Below, in pieces: positions 23,261 through 34,486 of a DNA stretch of 64,000 bases; within the stretch, counting starts at the first letter, position 1; every line of letters begins with the position of its first letter. The notes under the pieces are model-generated. The model saw only the letters and a list, made by a program, of their open reading frames with translations. It had not been told where the DNA came from and did no database searches. The DNA comes from Dermacentor variabilis. Taxonomy: Eukaryota; Arthropoda; Arachnida; Ixodida; Ixodidae. Position numbers and translations under genes: made by a program. The stretch lies in the NCBI RefSeq assembly GCF_050947875.1, contig NC_134568.1, forward strand, positions 219,479,673 to 219,543,672. The letters are read 5' to 3'.

Positions 23261-24915
23261 GTTCTTTGTCGCACCACTTCACTCCTGAGAACTTTCAGGT
23301 CATGGCGCTGGTGAGCAAGGTGGCTGCTGAGTTCTATCACTGAGCCTCATGCTTAGAAGTGAAAAACTGAAAAAGATAGACGGCTTTGAGAGATGGTGGA
23401 CGTCTGCATGTAAAAGGACTTGGTGGAGAGGAAGGGAATTGAAAAGGAAAAAAAGCTATGAGAACTGCTATACAAGTCGGCAGAGGAGCCAAGTGCCATT
23501 CTTCCATTCCCCTATCTCACATCCTACGCTCCTCATTCCCTTCCTTTTCCAGAGCATCCAAGTAACCTTGCAGCTTTTTTAGGTGCAACCAACATCTTAG
23601 TCATTGTTTCCTTCACCTCTCCCCAAAAGGAGGTGCTGCACTGGGCAACCTGACTTTGTTAAAAGTGTGTTGCACTGTGCAACGGTGACTGCACATGTTG
23701 GATCACTCTAATGATATGCCCCTTTTTTGTTGTTACAGAACATGTTTAGGCATGCTACAAATGATGTGTGAGACATGAAATATGACCGACCTTTTTTTTT
23801 TCCTTATCACTTTCACCCTTGTGTTTTGCTCTTCATGTTTTTCTTCTTTTGTGCATTTTGCTCAAGCATTTAGATTTTGAGATGCCATGCTGGCAGTTCT
23901 TTCTCTCTCTCTCTCTCTCTATAAGAGGCCAGCAGATAGAACAGGCCAAGGTGCTCTGGGTGTGCATAGCCATTCCATCCACAGGACATATGGGGGACAG
24001 GAATGACTGTGAGCTGTTTTAAGTCCCTTGTGTCCTTACCAGATTCCTTTTTTTTTTTTTTTTGTCTTTGTCTTTGTCTTTTGCTTACTCGAACTGTGAG
24101 ATGTAGGACACCAGTGCTTACGGATGTATAAAGAATGTGTACCCGTGAGCACTCACCATTGCAGGATGTTTTAGAAAGAGGGAATTATGTGGAGCTACTA
24201 CCTACACATAAGTTTGTTGCCTGCATCACCTTCTGCCAAAGGCTGTCGGGGTCGGGGATGCTTCATATATTAGCCGAGTGAATGTTTATGGCAGGGAACA
24301 GCAGTGGCGAACACAGTCTGCAAACTTTTATTTTAGGGATGATAATGTAAATAGCCTGTGTTTTCATGCTTTTTCTTCTTTTTTTTTTTGTTCGAATGTA
24401 GTGCAGCGCTATGATCTGTCCAGAGAGAATTTATAGACACCTACAATATATATATATATATTGGTGAGTGCTAAGATGTAAGAGAAAGAAGGTTGAGAGG
24501 AACGTGAAGAGTGATGTATCAGAAGGTGTTGCGAACGAGCCCACTGTAACCAAGTGTTCCATACTGGAAAAAGATAAGTGCCGTTATTCAATATTTCAGA
24601 GCAGTGCAATGGTATCTGGGGTTCTCTGGAGATGTGCAGTTTGGTTCCTCTGTTTAGAGCAAATAATTGTGTGCAAGATATTTCAGTGTTTGCAATTGCT
24701 CTGTAGGAGTCTAGGCATTACACAATTTTTGTAAAAAGGAAATTGGTCGCATATATACATGTTGAGTTTCACTGATGTGACATTTCTCTGCTTGCGATAA
24801 TTGAACGAACGTGGCTTGTGTTTTTTTTAGTTGGACTGTGTGAGGGTTTATGGAATGGTTGTTGTTTAGGAGTGCTTGTTTAACTTAAAAAAATAATAAA
24901 ATAATGAACATTTTT
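23261..24915 (+). other. Probable last exon (3' UTR) of AP1G
   Basis: The exon begins after a good acceptor. AAATAATAAAATAATG at about 24886-24905 supplies a poly(A) signal, followed by a GT-rich element (GGTGTGGTATGGTTGTGTG), so cleavage is predicted near 24915. It contains a CT dinucleotide repeat (23905-23922), a poly-T run (about 24047) and a TCTTTG repeat. Its first 82 bases hold a short open frame (SLSHHFTPENFQVMALV..., stop at 23341) of unclear meaning. Confidence 0.55.
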
Positions 24916-24940
24916 ACATGCTGGTGTGGTATGGTTGTGT
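24890..24940 (+). terminator. Predicted poly(A) signal and downstream GT-rich element of AP1G
   Basis: AATAAA within AATAATAAAATAATG, with GGTGTGGTATGGTTGTG about 25 bases downstream. The arrangement is that of a canonical animal cleavage/polyadenylation site, on the same strand as the AP1G exons. Confidence 0.55.
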
Positions 24941-25836
24941 GCTTTTCTTTCATTGCCTTACTCAACAAGCCACAAGTGTAAAAGAAATTAGAAAACATCC
25001 TTTCTTGATTGTTTGTTGTGGTTATGACTCTTCAGTCTCATTACTGTGTGTGATTAGCCACAATGTTTCCAATAAGCATGAAAAAATTTGAAATTCAATA
25101 GTCTAGTAAAGTGGCCTAGTATATAGCAGACATGGGGTGTAAATGCAATACAAGTTCAAAAATCGGTTCAGTGCACTGAGTAATCACCTTGGCTTTGTTT
25201 AATAGCTTTCTGGCCACAGAATTCTATTTCAGGTATTCTATGCTCATAAGCCTTGGGCAGCTTTAGGTGCTAATTCAAGTGCGCACAGAAGTTATTACAG
25301 AGCTTGGGTATGTGTACTTCTCTAGAGGCACTGCTCGTATACTGTAGTAATTGAATGTTGCATGAGATGCGAAAGAACTCAAGTACGTAGTGCCTTTTGT
25401 GAAGATCGTACTGACAATTGACTCTAGAGCTGTTTCCTACTCTAATAAAAGATGCCTTCTATAGTACGATAATGCTTGGCAAGGCACTAACCATGGCTTT
25501 CTTTAGCCAGGTTAACTGTGTTGCTTGTTGGTATCTAAGCATGTTAGCATATCTGTCTATGCAGCTCAGTTCTGAAATAAGCTCTGGGCAGCAGCATATT
25601 ATGACATTATGTTTAGTGTTATCGCAATAAAACTACAAGCCTGGAAAAATTTTTGAGATAAACAAAATTTTTGGGTAGCAGGTATGCGTCGTGAATACAG
25701 TTAAGACGGTTATTTATTATTTACAAAACTTGGAAGTTAGAAATATCCTACTGAGTGCAGTGCAGCTGTTTAGCTTTGATGCTGATTCCTGAATGGCAGC
25801 AAGCAAGTGAAATGGAAGGGTGGGACGTTTTAAATA
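24941..25836. other. Intergenic, nothing recognised
   Basis: AT-rich sequence between the AP1G poly(A) site and the minus-strand LINE. Only short random ORFs are seen. Confidence 0.5.
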
Positions 25837-26091
25837 TCAATCAATCAATCAATCAATCAAGTTTTATTTTCGCCGCAGACAGTACATTGTTACTGCGAAA
25901 ATAGGGGGCCAGAGAAAAAAGCTGCATCTGTGCAGCTTGACTAAGCTCTAGCCACCCGTACAACAGCAGTGACACGACGATTTATTATCTTGATTCAGTT
26001 ATATAATCATATCATCAAATAAACGATCAGGCAGTCCGATCACAAATGACAACTACGAGAACAATTAGAAGCATAAGCAGTTTCAATAAAG

Positions 26092-28932
26092 TCAAACAAA
26101 CAGGTCAAATAAGGTTTTGTTAGTAAGGGCCAGAACGTTCACACCTTTCCGGTCTAGCTCATTTAGTGTAGTTGCCAGGGCGTAGTCAAGTTTTTCTTTC
26201 CCATAATGGGTGCGCGAGGAGGGAACATAGTATGGCGGTTGATATCGGAATGGGTAGGAAATTGTATTTTTCCTGAGATTTGATAATTCTTGGAATAGTT
26301 CCGCCCTACCTAATGTGGCGTTTTTATAGGTTCTTAATAATTTGTATTTGTATATATCGTGGATCTTTAGAATTTTATGTTTGTGAAAGAGTGGTTCTGT
26401 GTGTTCTAAAAACGAGGAATTTTCTATTGATCTAAGTGCTTTTTTCTGAATAAGGAAGAGTTTCTGCAAGTTGAATGCTGTCGTGTTTCCCCATATTAGC
26501 ATGCAGTAATGTGAGTGAGAGTTAAAGAGGGCAAAATATAACATCTTTTTAATGCTGACTGGAAAAGTGCGACGGTTCTGGCTTAATACACTGGCGGCTC
26601 TACTTAATTTTGGTAATAAATTTTTCACATGTTCATTCCAAGACATGTTTTCTGAAAAAATGACACCTAGAATTTTAACAAACTTTTCTATTTTAATTTT
26701 GAATGGCCCGAGAGCAATATGGTCGTCTATATTTTCTAAGGTACCTGGGGTGCGAAACAACACACACTTAGTTTTTGACTCATTAAGAATTAGCCTATTG
26801 TTCTGGCACCAAATCAGCAAGTTGTGACAGAACTCACTTCCCTTTTGTCTTACAGTATCAATGTTTTTTCCCTTAACGAGCACCGAGCAATCATCGGCAT
26901 AAATAACATATCTACAATCCTGATATATTTTTACAATGTCATTAATATAGAAAAGAAAGAGAATTGGTCCCAGTGTACTACCCTGTGGAACTCCAAATTT
27001 AATAGACCGTAGGTGAGATTTATGCTTATTTAGTTCGACGTATTGATGGCGCGCACTCAAGTAAGATTTAATAAGTTGTAGTGTTGTGCCACGAAACCCA
27101 TAATGCTCTAATTTATCTAACAATATCGGATGGTTGACTCGATCGAAGGCTTTGCTAAAGTCTAAGAGTATACCCAATGTCATTAACTTATTTTCAAAAT
27201 TGTTTAATATTTCTTCCTTCTGAACTAGAAGTGCTGTCTCGGTGCAGCGTCCCTTTCTGAAACCAAATTGGTAGTCCGTTAAGAGGTTATATTTTCTAGT
27301 AAATTTCTCAATGCGAGATATAATCACTTTCTCGAGTCCCTTAGAGAATACAGGCAAGATTGACACAGGGCGATAATTACCTAAACAATTTTTGTCACCA
27401 TTCTTGTAGATTACTGAAACTCTTGCTACCTGCATGTTGTTTGGAAAAATCCCCGTTGAAAGAGAGACGTTATATATGTGTGTAAGCGCTGGCGCAATTA
27501 AATCTATGACGTATTTGATTGGTTTGATTTCTAGATCATCTACATCACGGCTACGGCTATTTTTAAGCTCCTGATATAATGTTGTTACTTCAGCGATGGA
27601 TGTAGGCAGTAAGTACATTGTGTGGAATAATCTCGGAATATGATTAGCAGCTTCATGACAGTATGTACTGGTGCCAATTTCAACAAAGAAATAGTTAAAA
27701 AGGTTAGCTAGTTCCTTTCCACCAACCTTTTTGTTATGTATAACAAGGTTGTCAATCGTGGCATCCTTAGTGCTCGTGTTTAAAACCTCGTTAATTATCC
27801 TCCACACTTTGCCGCTATCACGCAAGCAATTGTTGTCAAATATACGCTTGTAATATTTGCTTTTTGATCTTTTTATATCTTTATTCAACCTATTTCGAAA
27901 CATTCTAAATTCTTGTAATTTTTCCATGCTACGTGACTTAAGAAAGTTGTCAAAAAGTTTGTTCTTATGCTTAATAAGCTTGATATGTTCATGTGTGATC
28001 CATGGTTTACGCAACCTTTTTTGTTTATGGCATGTGCGTAATGGGAAAGACTCGAAATAATGTTTCTTGAAGATTCTTAAAAATGAGTCATAGCACTTGT
28101 TGCTGTTTTCAAAAGTAAATGTTTCCTTCCAGTCTGTTTGAGCGATCTTATCCCTAAAATTTTCTAACGTGATAGATGATATTTCCCGGTACGTGAGTTC
28201 AGGCCACTCCTTTTGTTTCAATGCGCAGTTACGCTGAAGCATACAAAATGTAGGTAAGTGATCACTGATGTCACTGTTTATGACACCAGAGAAAACGTTA
28301 TTAGGATTTAAGTTAGTAATGAATAAATCCAGCACAGATGCAGTTGAAAGAGTAACGCGTGTTGGCGTTGCTATAACATTCTAAAAACCATTACTCTGCA
28401 ACATAAACAAAAAGTCATTCGCCCGACTTGAGACCTTTTGAACATCGATATTCATATCACCGCCTATTGTTAGTAACCATCCATTTTCATTGGCACAAGA
28501 AAGTAAAGAATCAAAGAAGTTTAAGAACGTGACGAGATTGCCGCTTGGCGGTCTGTACAGCACAGCGAACACATTCTTATTTTTCCTAATACAAATTATT
28601 TCAATATCACTGGTAACGGTGCTAAATTCGTGTAGCATTTCAAAACCTGGTACAGCGACCTGAATGGAGACTCCGCCGCCTCTGCAATTTTTCCGATTTA
28701 AAAAGAAATGATTGTAACACGGTAAAATAAAGTGATCCGAGTTTTCACCATACGAAGTCTCAGTGAACATGAGTGCATCAAATCTAACACTGCATGATTC
28801 TAAAAGGGTGATAATTTCGTCAAATTTATACTGAATGGATCTTACGTTTAAATGAAAAAGCTTAAAAAGCCTGTCTGGATTCTGAGTTGTGATACCGCGT
28901 ATGTCCTGAGGTAGCACACAATCGGTAGGCAT
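26092..28932 (-). pseudogene. LINE ORF2: endonuclease and reverse transcriptase, one in-frame stop
   Basis: A single frame of 947 codons, counting the terminal stop, starts at an ATG at 28932, 49 nt after the ORF1 stop. The N-terminal apurinic-type endonuclease shows FHLNVRSIQYKFDEI, the catalytic Glu in LMFTETSYGEN, YRPPSGN, GGDMNID, and the closing SDHLP after the break. A TAG at 28381-28383 interrupts the endonuclease, but the same frame continues at once (NVIATPTRVTLSTASVLDLF). The RT has NYRPVSILPVFSKGLEKVI, FGFRKGRCTETALL, LLDFSKAFDRVNH, GVPQGSTLGPILF and the catalytic YADD at about 26890-26901. No RNase H follows. The stop could be a single recent mutation, or a read-through or sequencing issue. 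Without suppression the RT would not be made as a fusion. Confidence 0.88.
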
Positions 28933-28981
28933 GTTTGCACATGCTGGGAAATCTTAGTGCTCGCGCCAAGCATGCGCACTC

Positions 28982-29788
28982 TTATCCTGTCGCAGCAATC
29001 TTGTCCAGATCGCTCTCGCGTCTTATTGCCACAACGGCTGACGCTTCATCGCGACGGGCAAAAATGCCACCTTTTTTGACCCATACAAACTTCCAGCCAT
29101 GTTCGCGCTTGCGCGCAACTGCCATACCAAGCAATCTCTTCAAAAATTGGCACAGGTGTTCATTTACAAAGACAGGCAAATTTGCTTCTGTTTCGGAAGC
29201 TTCCAGTGACAAACCCAGGTTTCTGTTCGTAAGTTTTGTTTTCTTTGCCTTCTCTAAGACTTTGTCTCGCTTTTTGTGCTTTATGAACTGTACAACAATG
29301 TTCTTTGTTTTGTCTTTGGTTGCCACCCTGTGAATTACGTCTGTATCGCTGGCGGAGACGGGTTCACCGATGGCCGCACCTACTTTAGCGAGGATATTGG
29401 TTAAACACTCATTCGGAGTTTCCGCAACGCCCTTAATCTCAAGGTTTCTGTTGCGCGAGTACTGCTCCGATTTCACAAGACTGGTTTGACATTCAGCCAG
29501 GTCCCTCTCCAATGATCGAACTTGCTGCCGGAGCACTTCATTTTCTTTCTTAAGAGAATTATTCTCAGTCAAGGTAGCATCAAGTCGCTGGTTAGCATCG
29601 TCAAGGCTTTTACTTATGAAATTCATGCTTTGCTTCATGTCATCAATATCGGCCCAGAGCCCTCTTTCTTCCGCACGCATGTTTCTTTCAAGGGATTCCT
29701 TTAAGTTTTTGAATTCATTCCTTAGCTCGTCTTTGAGTTCTTGTAGCTGTTTTGAAAGATCCCTAGCCATTTCCAATGACTGCAGCAA
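28982..29788 (-). CDS. LINE ORF1 coiled-coil nucleic-acid-binding protein
   Basis: A 268-residue open frame. Residues 1-110 are heptad-rich and highly charged (LSKQLQELKDELRNEFKNL, then NSLKKENEVLRQQVRSLERD), predicting a long coiled coil for multimerisation. EQYSRNRNLEIKGV at about 108-121 and VIHRVATKDKTKNIVVQF follow. This layout resembles the RNA-recognition-type core of L1-like ORF1 proteins that coat LINE RNA. The C-terminus is basic. It is intact, with a start near the 5' UTR end. Its partner ORF2 lies directly downstream on the same strand. Confidence 0.8.
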   Translation of the reverse strand: MLQSLEMARDLSKQLQELKDELRNEFKNLKESLERNMRAEERGLWADIDDMKQSMNFISKSLDDANQRLDATLTENNSLKKENEVLRQQVRSLERDLAECQTSLVKSEQYSRNRNLEIKGVAETPNECLTNILAKVGAAIGEPVSASDTDVIHRVATKDKTKNIVVQFIKHKKRDKVLEKAKKTKLTNRNLGLSLEASETEANLPVFVNEHLCQFLKRLLGMAVARKREHGWKFVWVKKGGIFARRDEASAVVAIRRESDLDKIAATG

Positions 29789-30734
29789 CGAACAAAAGTG
29801 TCACACTTTGTGGCAGCGGTGACAGCAAAACTTTACTTATTAGACTTCTAGAATATCTGAAAAGTTCGCTAACCTGCAATGTGCAACAGTCAGGGATCAT
29901 TCCTTCTGCTCCGCCGCTGTCACCGCTGCCAAATGATGCGTCCACGTAACAGCGGTAGCTTTATAGCCAGGGGGCGGCCACGTATTCCGTCGTCCAGCCT
30001 GCGCAGTCAGGACTCGATGAACGAAGCCTGTGCGCAGCCGCTCTTTGTTGTAGACTTGCGCTGTCTTCTTGCGCAGTCCTACCTGCCCGTCGGAACACGC
30101 CATCATGCCATGAAGAATGCCAATGCTATATTTAAATGAGTTTGATGCACTGCCATAAAGCATGAATACTTCTGCAGCGTCAGAATATGCTTGGGCATGC
30201 TTATCAAGTACGTACACAGCTCACTACAGATGGCGCTGCCACTCGGGGTGCTCATACACATGGTCATCATTCACCATGTGGCTGCAGTCTCACATCACTG
30301 TCAAAAACCTTCAAATATTGTACTGCAAAAAGGGTATTCCTTACAACATCTACATCTGCGCAATCTGGTTAATCTTGCTCTCGCATTTTCCCACATTTTT
30401 TTTAATTGTTTCCCACGAATTTATCCGGCATCTTCTCCTGCTTAGAAAAAAAGAGTAACTCGTTACTATTGATAAAATTACGATGTTGTCTTTTTTTTTG
30501 TTGTGTAGATATTACTTCATTCAGAGCTATGGTTACCCATCCAGCAACCTTTTCTGGTCATCTAAGGTTTCAATATGTACAAGGTTAGCTGGCAAAAAAC
30601 ATCAAGAGGGTGATAACTAGGTGATGGGTGGCTATAGATGCCTTTCTGCGCTGCTGTGTAGGCACTGCCGTCTTGACATGCTTCCACTGCCTGCCTTCAG
30701 ACCTCCTTTCAATGTAGTACTCAGCGGGCTGGCT

Positions 30735-30965
30735 CAGTGCCGAAAGGTGCTATTTTTGATATCGGAATCCATTATTTAGCCAGTCACACAGTGGTTTTTA
30801 CAGGAAGGATAGGCAAAATGTTAGTGCTGTTGGTAGACAATGGGTGAGGTTAATGCTGAAAGGTGCTATTTTGCTTTCTCGATGCATTATTATATAGCCA
30901 GTCACGCAGTGGTTTTTACCGGAAGGGTAGACAAAAGTAACTGCTAGTGGCAGTTTACACATGAC
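30735..30965. repeat. Two-unit imperfect tandem repeat
   Basis: GCCGAAAGGTGCTATTTT ... TAGCCAGTCACACAGTGG ... TTTTTACAGGAAGG (30740-30810) is repeated about 117 bp later as TGCTGAAAGGTGCTATTTT ... TAGCCAGTCACGCAGTGG ... TTTTTACCGGAAGG. A third partial start (GTTAATGCTGTCGGGTG) follows near 30993. No coding potential is seen. The stretch from 30131 to here is otherwise unremarkable. Confidence 0.6.
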
Positions 30966-31230
30966 CTCATTATGGCCTGGTGATAAATGCATGGTTAATG
31001 CTGTCGGGTGTTTTATGTAACTTGAACCAGATATTTTGAGAGCGGCAGACCGCAGCTGGGTTTAATATTCACTTTATGGCCAAGTGTGTTCCGTTGCATG
31101 GCAGAGGGGTGGCAGGAGTCTCGAACATGTGGCTCGCGTGGCCCCACTGTAAAGAACGAAGCGGCTGCGTGTCCGTTGTTTATGATTGCTCTTACATAGA
31201 CCTCAGGTTTTGTTTATTCAAGCTGAGCTA

Positions 31231-31302
31231 GATCCATTAAAGAATAATTTATGCGAGTAGTATGTATCCATTAAAGAATAATTTATGCGAGTAGTATGTA
31301 TC
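31231..31302. repeat. Two-copy 36-37 bp direct repeat
   Basis: ATCCATTAAAGAATAATTTA followed by TGCGAGTAGTATGT occurs twice in direct tandem, with no mismatch by eye. This suggests a recent local duplication. Confidence 0.75.
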
Positions 31303-31419
31303 AATGTATGTATCATTTGGTCAGACAAGCTCTTGCCTAGTATAAAGATTGAGTTTGATATATTTCCATCCATTGGTAAGGTCCTGCCCACTACATATTT
31401 AAATGGCATGTTACAAGAT

Positions 31420-32480
31420 CATTTAACGTAGTTGGAAATAGATAATGTGATACCAGCTGATGCATCAGTGAGTGAGGAGAAAGAGGGTGTGGGTATTTTC
31501 TCCGAGTCACTATCCTGGTCATATGCATTATGGCCTCCACATTTTACACCCACATTTCTGGCTGAACCATCAGCTATTGCCTTAGCTCTTTGAAAACTTC
31601 CATCAAATTATTCAACAGCGGTTGTAGTGACTGATTCACTGTCAATATGCACATCACTCACTTCACTTTCAGAGACTACTGTAGCCAACACATTTAAATC
31701 ATTAACCCCTCCAAACTTAAGTCTGGTGTGATTGGTATGGAAGCCATCGTGGTATATTCTTAAAAGGAAATAGCTGGCACTTGCGCGGATATCTCTTGCT
31801 AGACCAGTTATGTCCATTATGCCTACTTCGGCTTATGTCACTGCAGCTAGGTTTAGAAAATTTACTGTATTCCAAAATTCTACAAAATTGAATATCCAAA
31901 CATCGGAATCTTTGCTCTTTTCACGTGACAATAAATGGTGGCCCACATGTAAATTAGAAATCTCCATAACAAAGTTGCACTGCTGCATCCCGCCATTGCA
32001 TTTTTTACCTGTACAGGTCCAGTCTGGCACCGCCCCTTCTTGTGTCCTACCTGCCAGGAATTTGAAAACATTAACCACTTTCTACTAGCATGTCGTCAAT
32101 TTAGAACTCGCAGACAAAAAAAAATGGAATTGTCATTCCATTTTTCTCGTTTGGGGCTTCATTTGGCTCTAGCCACAGGAACATCTGCATGGCCATTTGC
32201 GACTATCTCTGTGATACAAGAAGGCTACTATGTTAATTTGTGAAATCAATAATTGGATAGCTCATTAAATTGATGATTGTGTGTTCGAAATTATTCTAAT
32301 ACCAAAAATACTACAAAATTTGCTGTTTGTTAGTTTATTTCCTGATCGTCTAGGTAAATCTATTTCTTAATTATCATAAATGTTCTACCTCATCCTGACT
32401 TCAAGTTTTTCTCTCTCCCCCTTCCCTTTAACCGCCGGTCTCTTGGCCAATCCCCCGTAGTGGGTAAGCACCACAAGTGC
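31420..32480 (+). mobile_element. 5'-truncated I-type LINE, RNase H end
   Basis: The translated segment near 31617-31800 reads AVVVTDSLSICTSLTSLSE (the RNase H catalytic Asp in VTDS), then LVWKPSW, LKRK and LARISLARPVMS. The pattern fits the RNase H domain at the C-terminus of I-clade LINEs, but with stops at 31724 and about 31772. The region 32040-32110 reads CPTCQEFENINHFLLACRQF, the usual Cys/His block downstream of RNase H. The 3' UTR ends TCTTGGCCAATCCCCCGTAG, a typical tick LINE 3' end. It is inactive. Confidence 0.7.
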
Positions 32481-34486
32481 ACTCTAAGAACAGTTTACAC
32501 CCTTTGGCGTGCCCCTTCTGCCACACAACAATAATCGTCATCTGCCTTGATGCGTTTCCTTTCTTTAAAGCTGCGAGCCCGGAACTTTCCAGTAAGGAAC
32601 GGCACGCGCGTTATCAGCTTAGAACAGTTTCAGGGTGTCTACCAACCGGGAAAACCTGGAATTCTCAGGGATTTGGAGTAGTCTGGAAAAACTCAGGGAA
32701 AACTCAGGGAATTTGTGCCTCTATCAGGGAAAATCAGCTGTAATTTTATTGAAATAGTTGAAAGTCGCGGTAATGCTGGCGTGAGTAAGAGACAGGAATC
32801 CTAATGAACTGTCTTTGACGCCCTGTCGTCGGCTGGAGGACTTGACAGTGTGCTGTCAACGACCGACTTTCCAGATTCCCGATAATTTGGGCGGCCATGC
32901 GGCACCACCAAGTACCCCTTAGAGTCAATGTATCAGAACGTCTGAAATTTCGGACGCAAGAACTCTTTGCCGTACGATTTTCCGGAAGTTTTGCCGTGAC
33001 AGCAGCTGCGAAACGACATTAATCGAAGCCACCACCACTGCCATTTTGATTACCTCGCCGCCTCGAACCGGCGCTCTCGCACGCAGATCCGCTGGCAGCC
33101 ACTGCGGCAACGCAAGGCCTAGCTGCTTCGGCGTTCGCTGTGAAGCTTCTTGCCGTTGGGTGCCGTGTTTTTTATTGAAAGAATTCGCTACTGTCAGCAA
33201 TGGCATATATTCCGCCATTGTGGTCCTCGCGATTGGCTCAGAAGTTTGAAAGCACGGTGCGTTGCATAATGCTGCTTCCCGAAAGTCACCTTCGCCTCCA
33301 TACAGAAATGTTACTTGGTGAAGCATACGCAAAAGTATTGCAGTGAAGCATAAACGTGGAAAGGGGGTATTGCCACGGGACACAGTATGTATTCCTTAAT
33401 TATGCATGCATTCACCCGGTATCTCCTGCCACAGTACGGGCACCTATATGCCTAATACGTGTACCGACAGGCCTTCAGAGCGTTTTCGAATGTGCCTGTG
33501 GCGGTTTGAGCCTTTAAGGGCAGTAAATGACAACCATTTATTTTTTCCGACTGGCCGATTTTTCGGATGTTTTCGCAGCCCCTAGAAGTTCAAAAAATCG
33601 TACGTGAACTGTGCAACTGACCAGGAAGATGCTTCAAATGGTCCGAGGGACGAACGACTGGCGGAAGGAAGACGAGAACATAAAATACCTACGCATTGAG
33701 GAATGAACGGGAAAGGAAGCGTGCTGCCGCCGTTTTGAAGGACCTTGAGCTCAAAAAACAAAGTGTTGGCTGATGCCGAGATCCAGGTGTCCCTTATCTA
33801 AACCAATATAAACTATTTAAAACAATGAAACAACAATAAGGTGTTGTGGGCGGGCTGAGAGTATGTCAGGACAGTTGAGGTTGACTTACGAGCTGTTGAG
33901 AGAGAGTCCTAATTGTGACAAAGTTCGGGCCTCATACCACTCAGCTTGCTATCAGTTGATAGAAATAGCTCATATTTGAAAATATTTGCTTCTATATGTA
34001 TCTCCTTTTTATTCGTATTTGAGAATGTCCGACTCGATTTGCATATTTTTAAAGACATTTTATTTGCTGTGCATTTTACTAACCCCTCCCTTTATTCTGT
34101 ATTTGAATAACATAAACACTACTCAGTATTCAAATTGGATTAAGTCGTTTTTTTAAATTTTTTTTTTCATATGCTTACTAGAGAGTGACAGTATCGGGAA
34201 ATAATGGTTCCAGCCCGTCTTGACATAAAACATAGTTCTGCATCACTAAGGGAATTTTGCGAAGGCACTCAGGGAAAACCTGGAAAACTCGGGGAATTTG
34301 GAAATGTCAACTTGGTAGACACCCTGAGTTTACACCCTTTGGAGTGTCCCTTCTGATAACGCGCGTGCCGTTCGTTACTGGAAAGTTCCGGGCTCACAGC
34401 GTTAAAGAAAGGAAACGCATCAAGGCAGATGATTATTGTTGTGTGGCAGAAGGGGCACGCCAAAGGGTGTAAACTGGTCTTGGAGT
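32481..34486. mobile_element. Palindromic (fold-back) MITE interrupted by a second element
   Basis: The left arm (32481-32617) starts ACTCTAAGAACAGTTTACAC and ends CACGCGCGTTATCAG. The right arm (34353-34486) is its reverse complement (CTGATAACGCGCGTG ... TGGTCTTGGAGT), about 135 bp with few mismatches. The original centre (32618-32630 joined to 34327-34352) repeats the first about 30 bp of the arm. A CAGGGTGTCTACC-family element was inserted in that centre. No coding sequence is present. Confidence 0.8.
32631..34326. mobile_element. CAGGGTGTCTACC-family TIR element, copy 2, with 5-bp TSD
   Basis: It begins CAGGGTGTCTACCAACC and ends CTTGGTAGACACCCTG, with the same GGGAAA-rich subterminal regions as copy 1 at 16713, and is about 1.7 kb long. 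It is flanked by AGTTT on both sides (32626-32630 and 34327-34331). Internal parts (32760-33250) align by eye with 16860-17340 of copy 1. No transposase frame is recognised. The superfamily is uncertain because a 5-bp duplication is unusual for a TIR of this sequence. Confidence 0.75.

Larger units (their letters stand above)
25837..30130 (-). mobile_element. Near-full-length non-LTR retrotransposon (Jockey/CR1-L2-like)
   Basis: On the minus strand, in order: a 5' UTR (about 30130-29789), ORF1 (29788-28982), ORF2 (28932-26092), a short 3' UTR, and a tail of about six TTGA units (TCAA on plus, 25837-25861). Tetranucleotide tails instead of poly(A) are known for the CR1/L2 group. ORF1 is open and ORF2 is open except for one TAG, so this is one of the youngest autonomous elements in the window. 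The 5' boundary is estimated and no TSD was found. Confidence 0.85.

Noticed and set aside
23261..23341. A globin-like C-terminal exon (HHFTPENFQVMALV)
   Set aside because: The resemblance is too weak and short, and no other exon was found. Treated as 3' UTR.
25837..25861. TCAA microsatellite as a separate repeat
   Set aside because: It is the tail of the minus-strand LINE, as expected for CR1/L2-type elements, and was therefore included there.
26824..27012. Plus-strand ORFs through the LINE
   Set aside because: They are shadows of the minus-strand ORF2, which carries all RT motifs.
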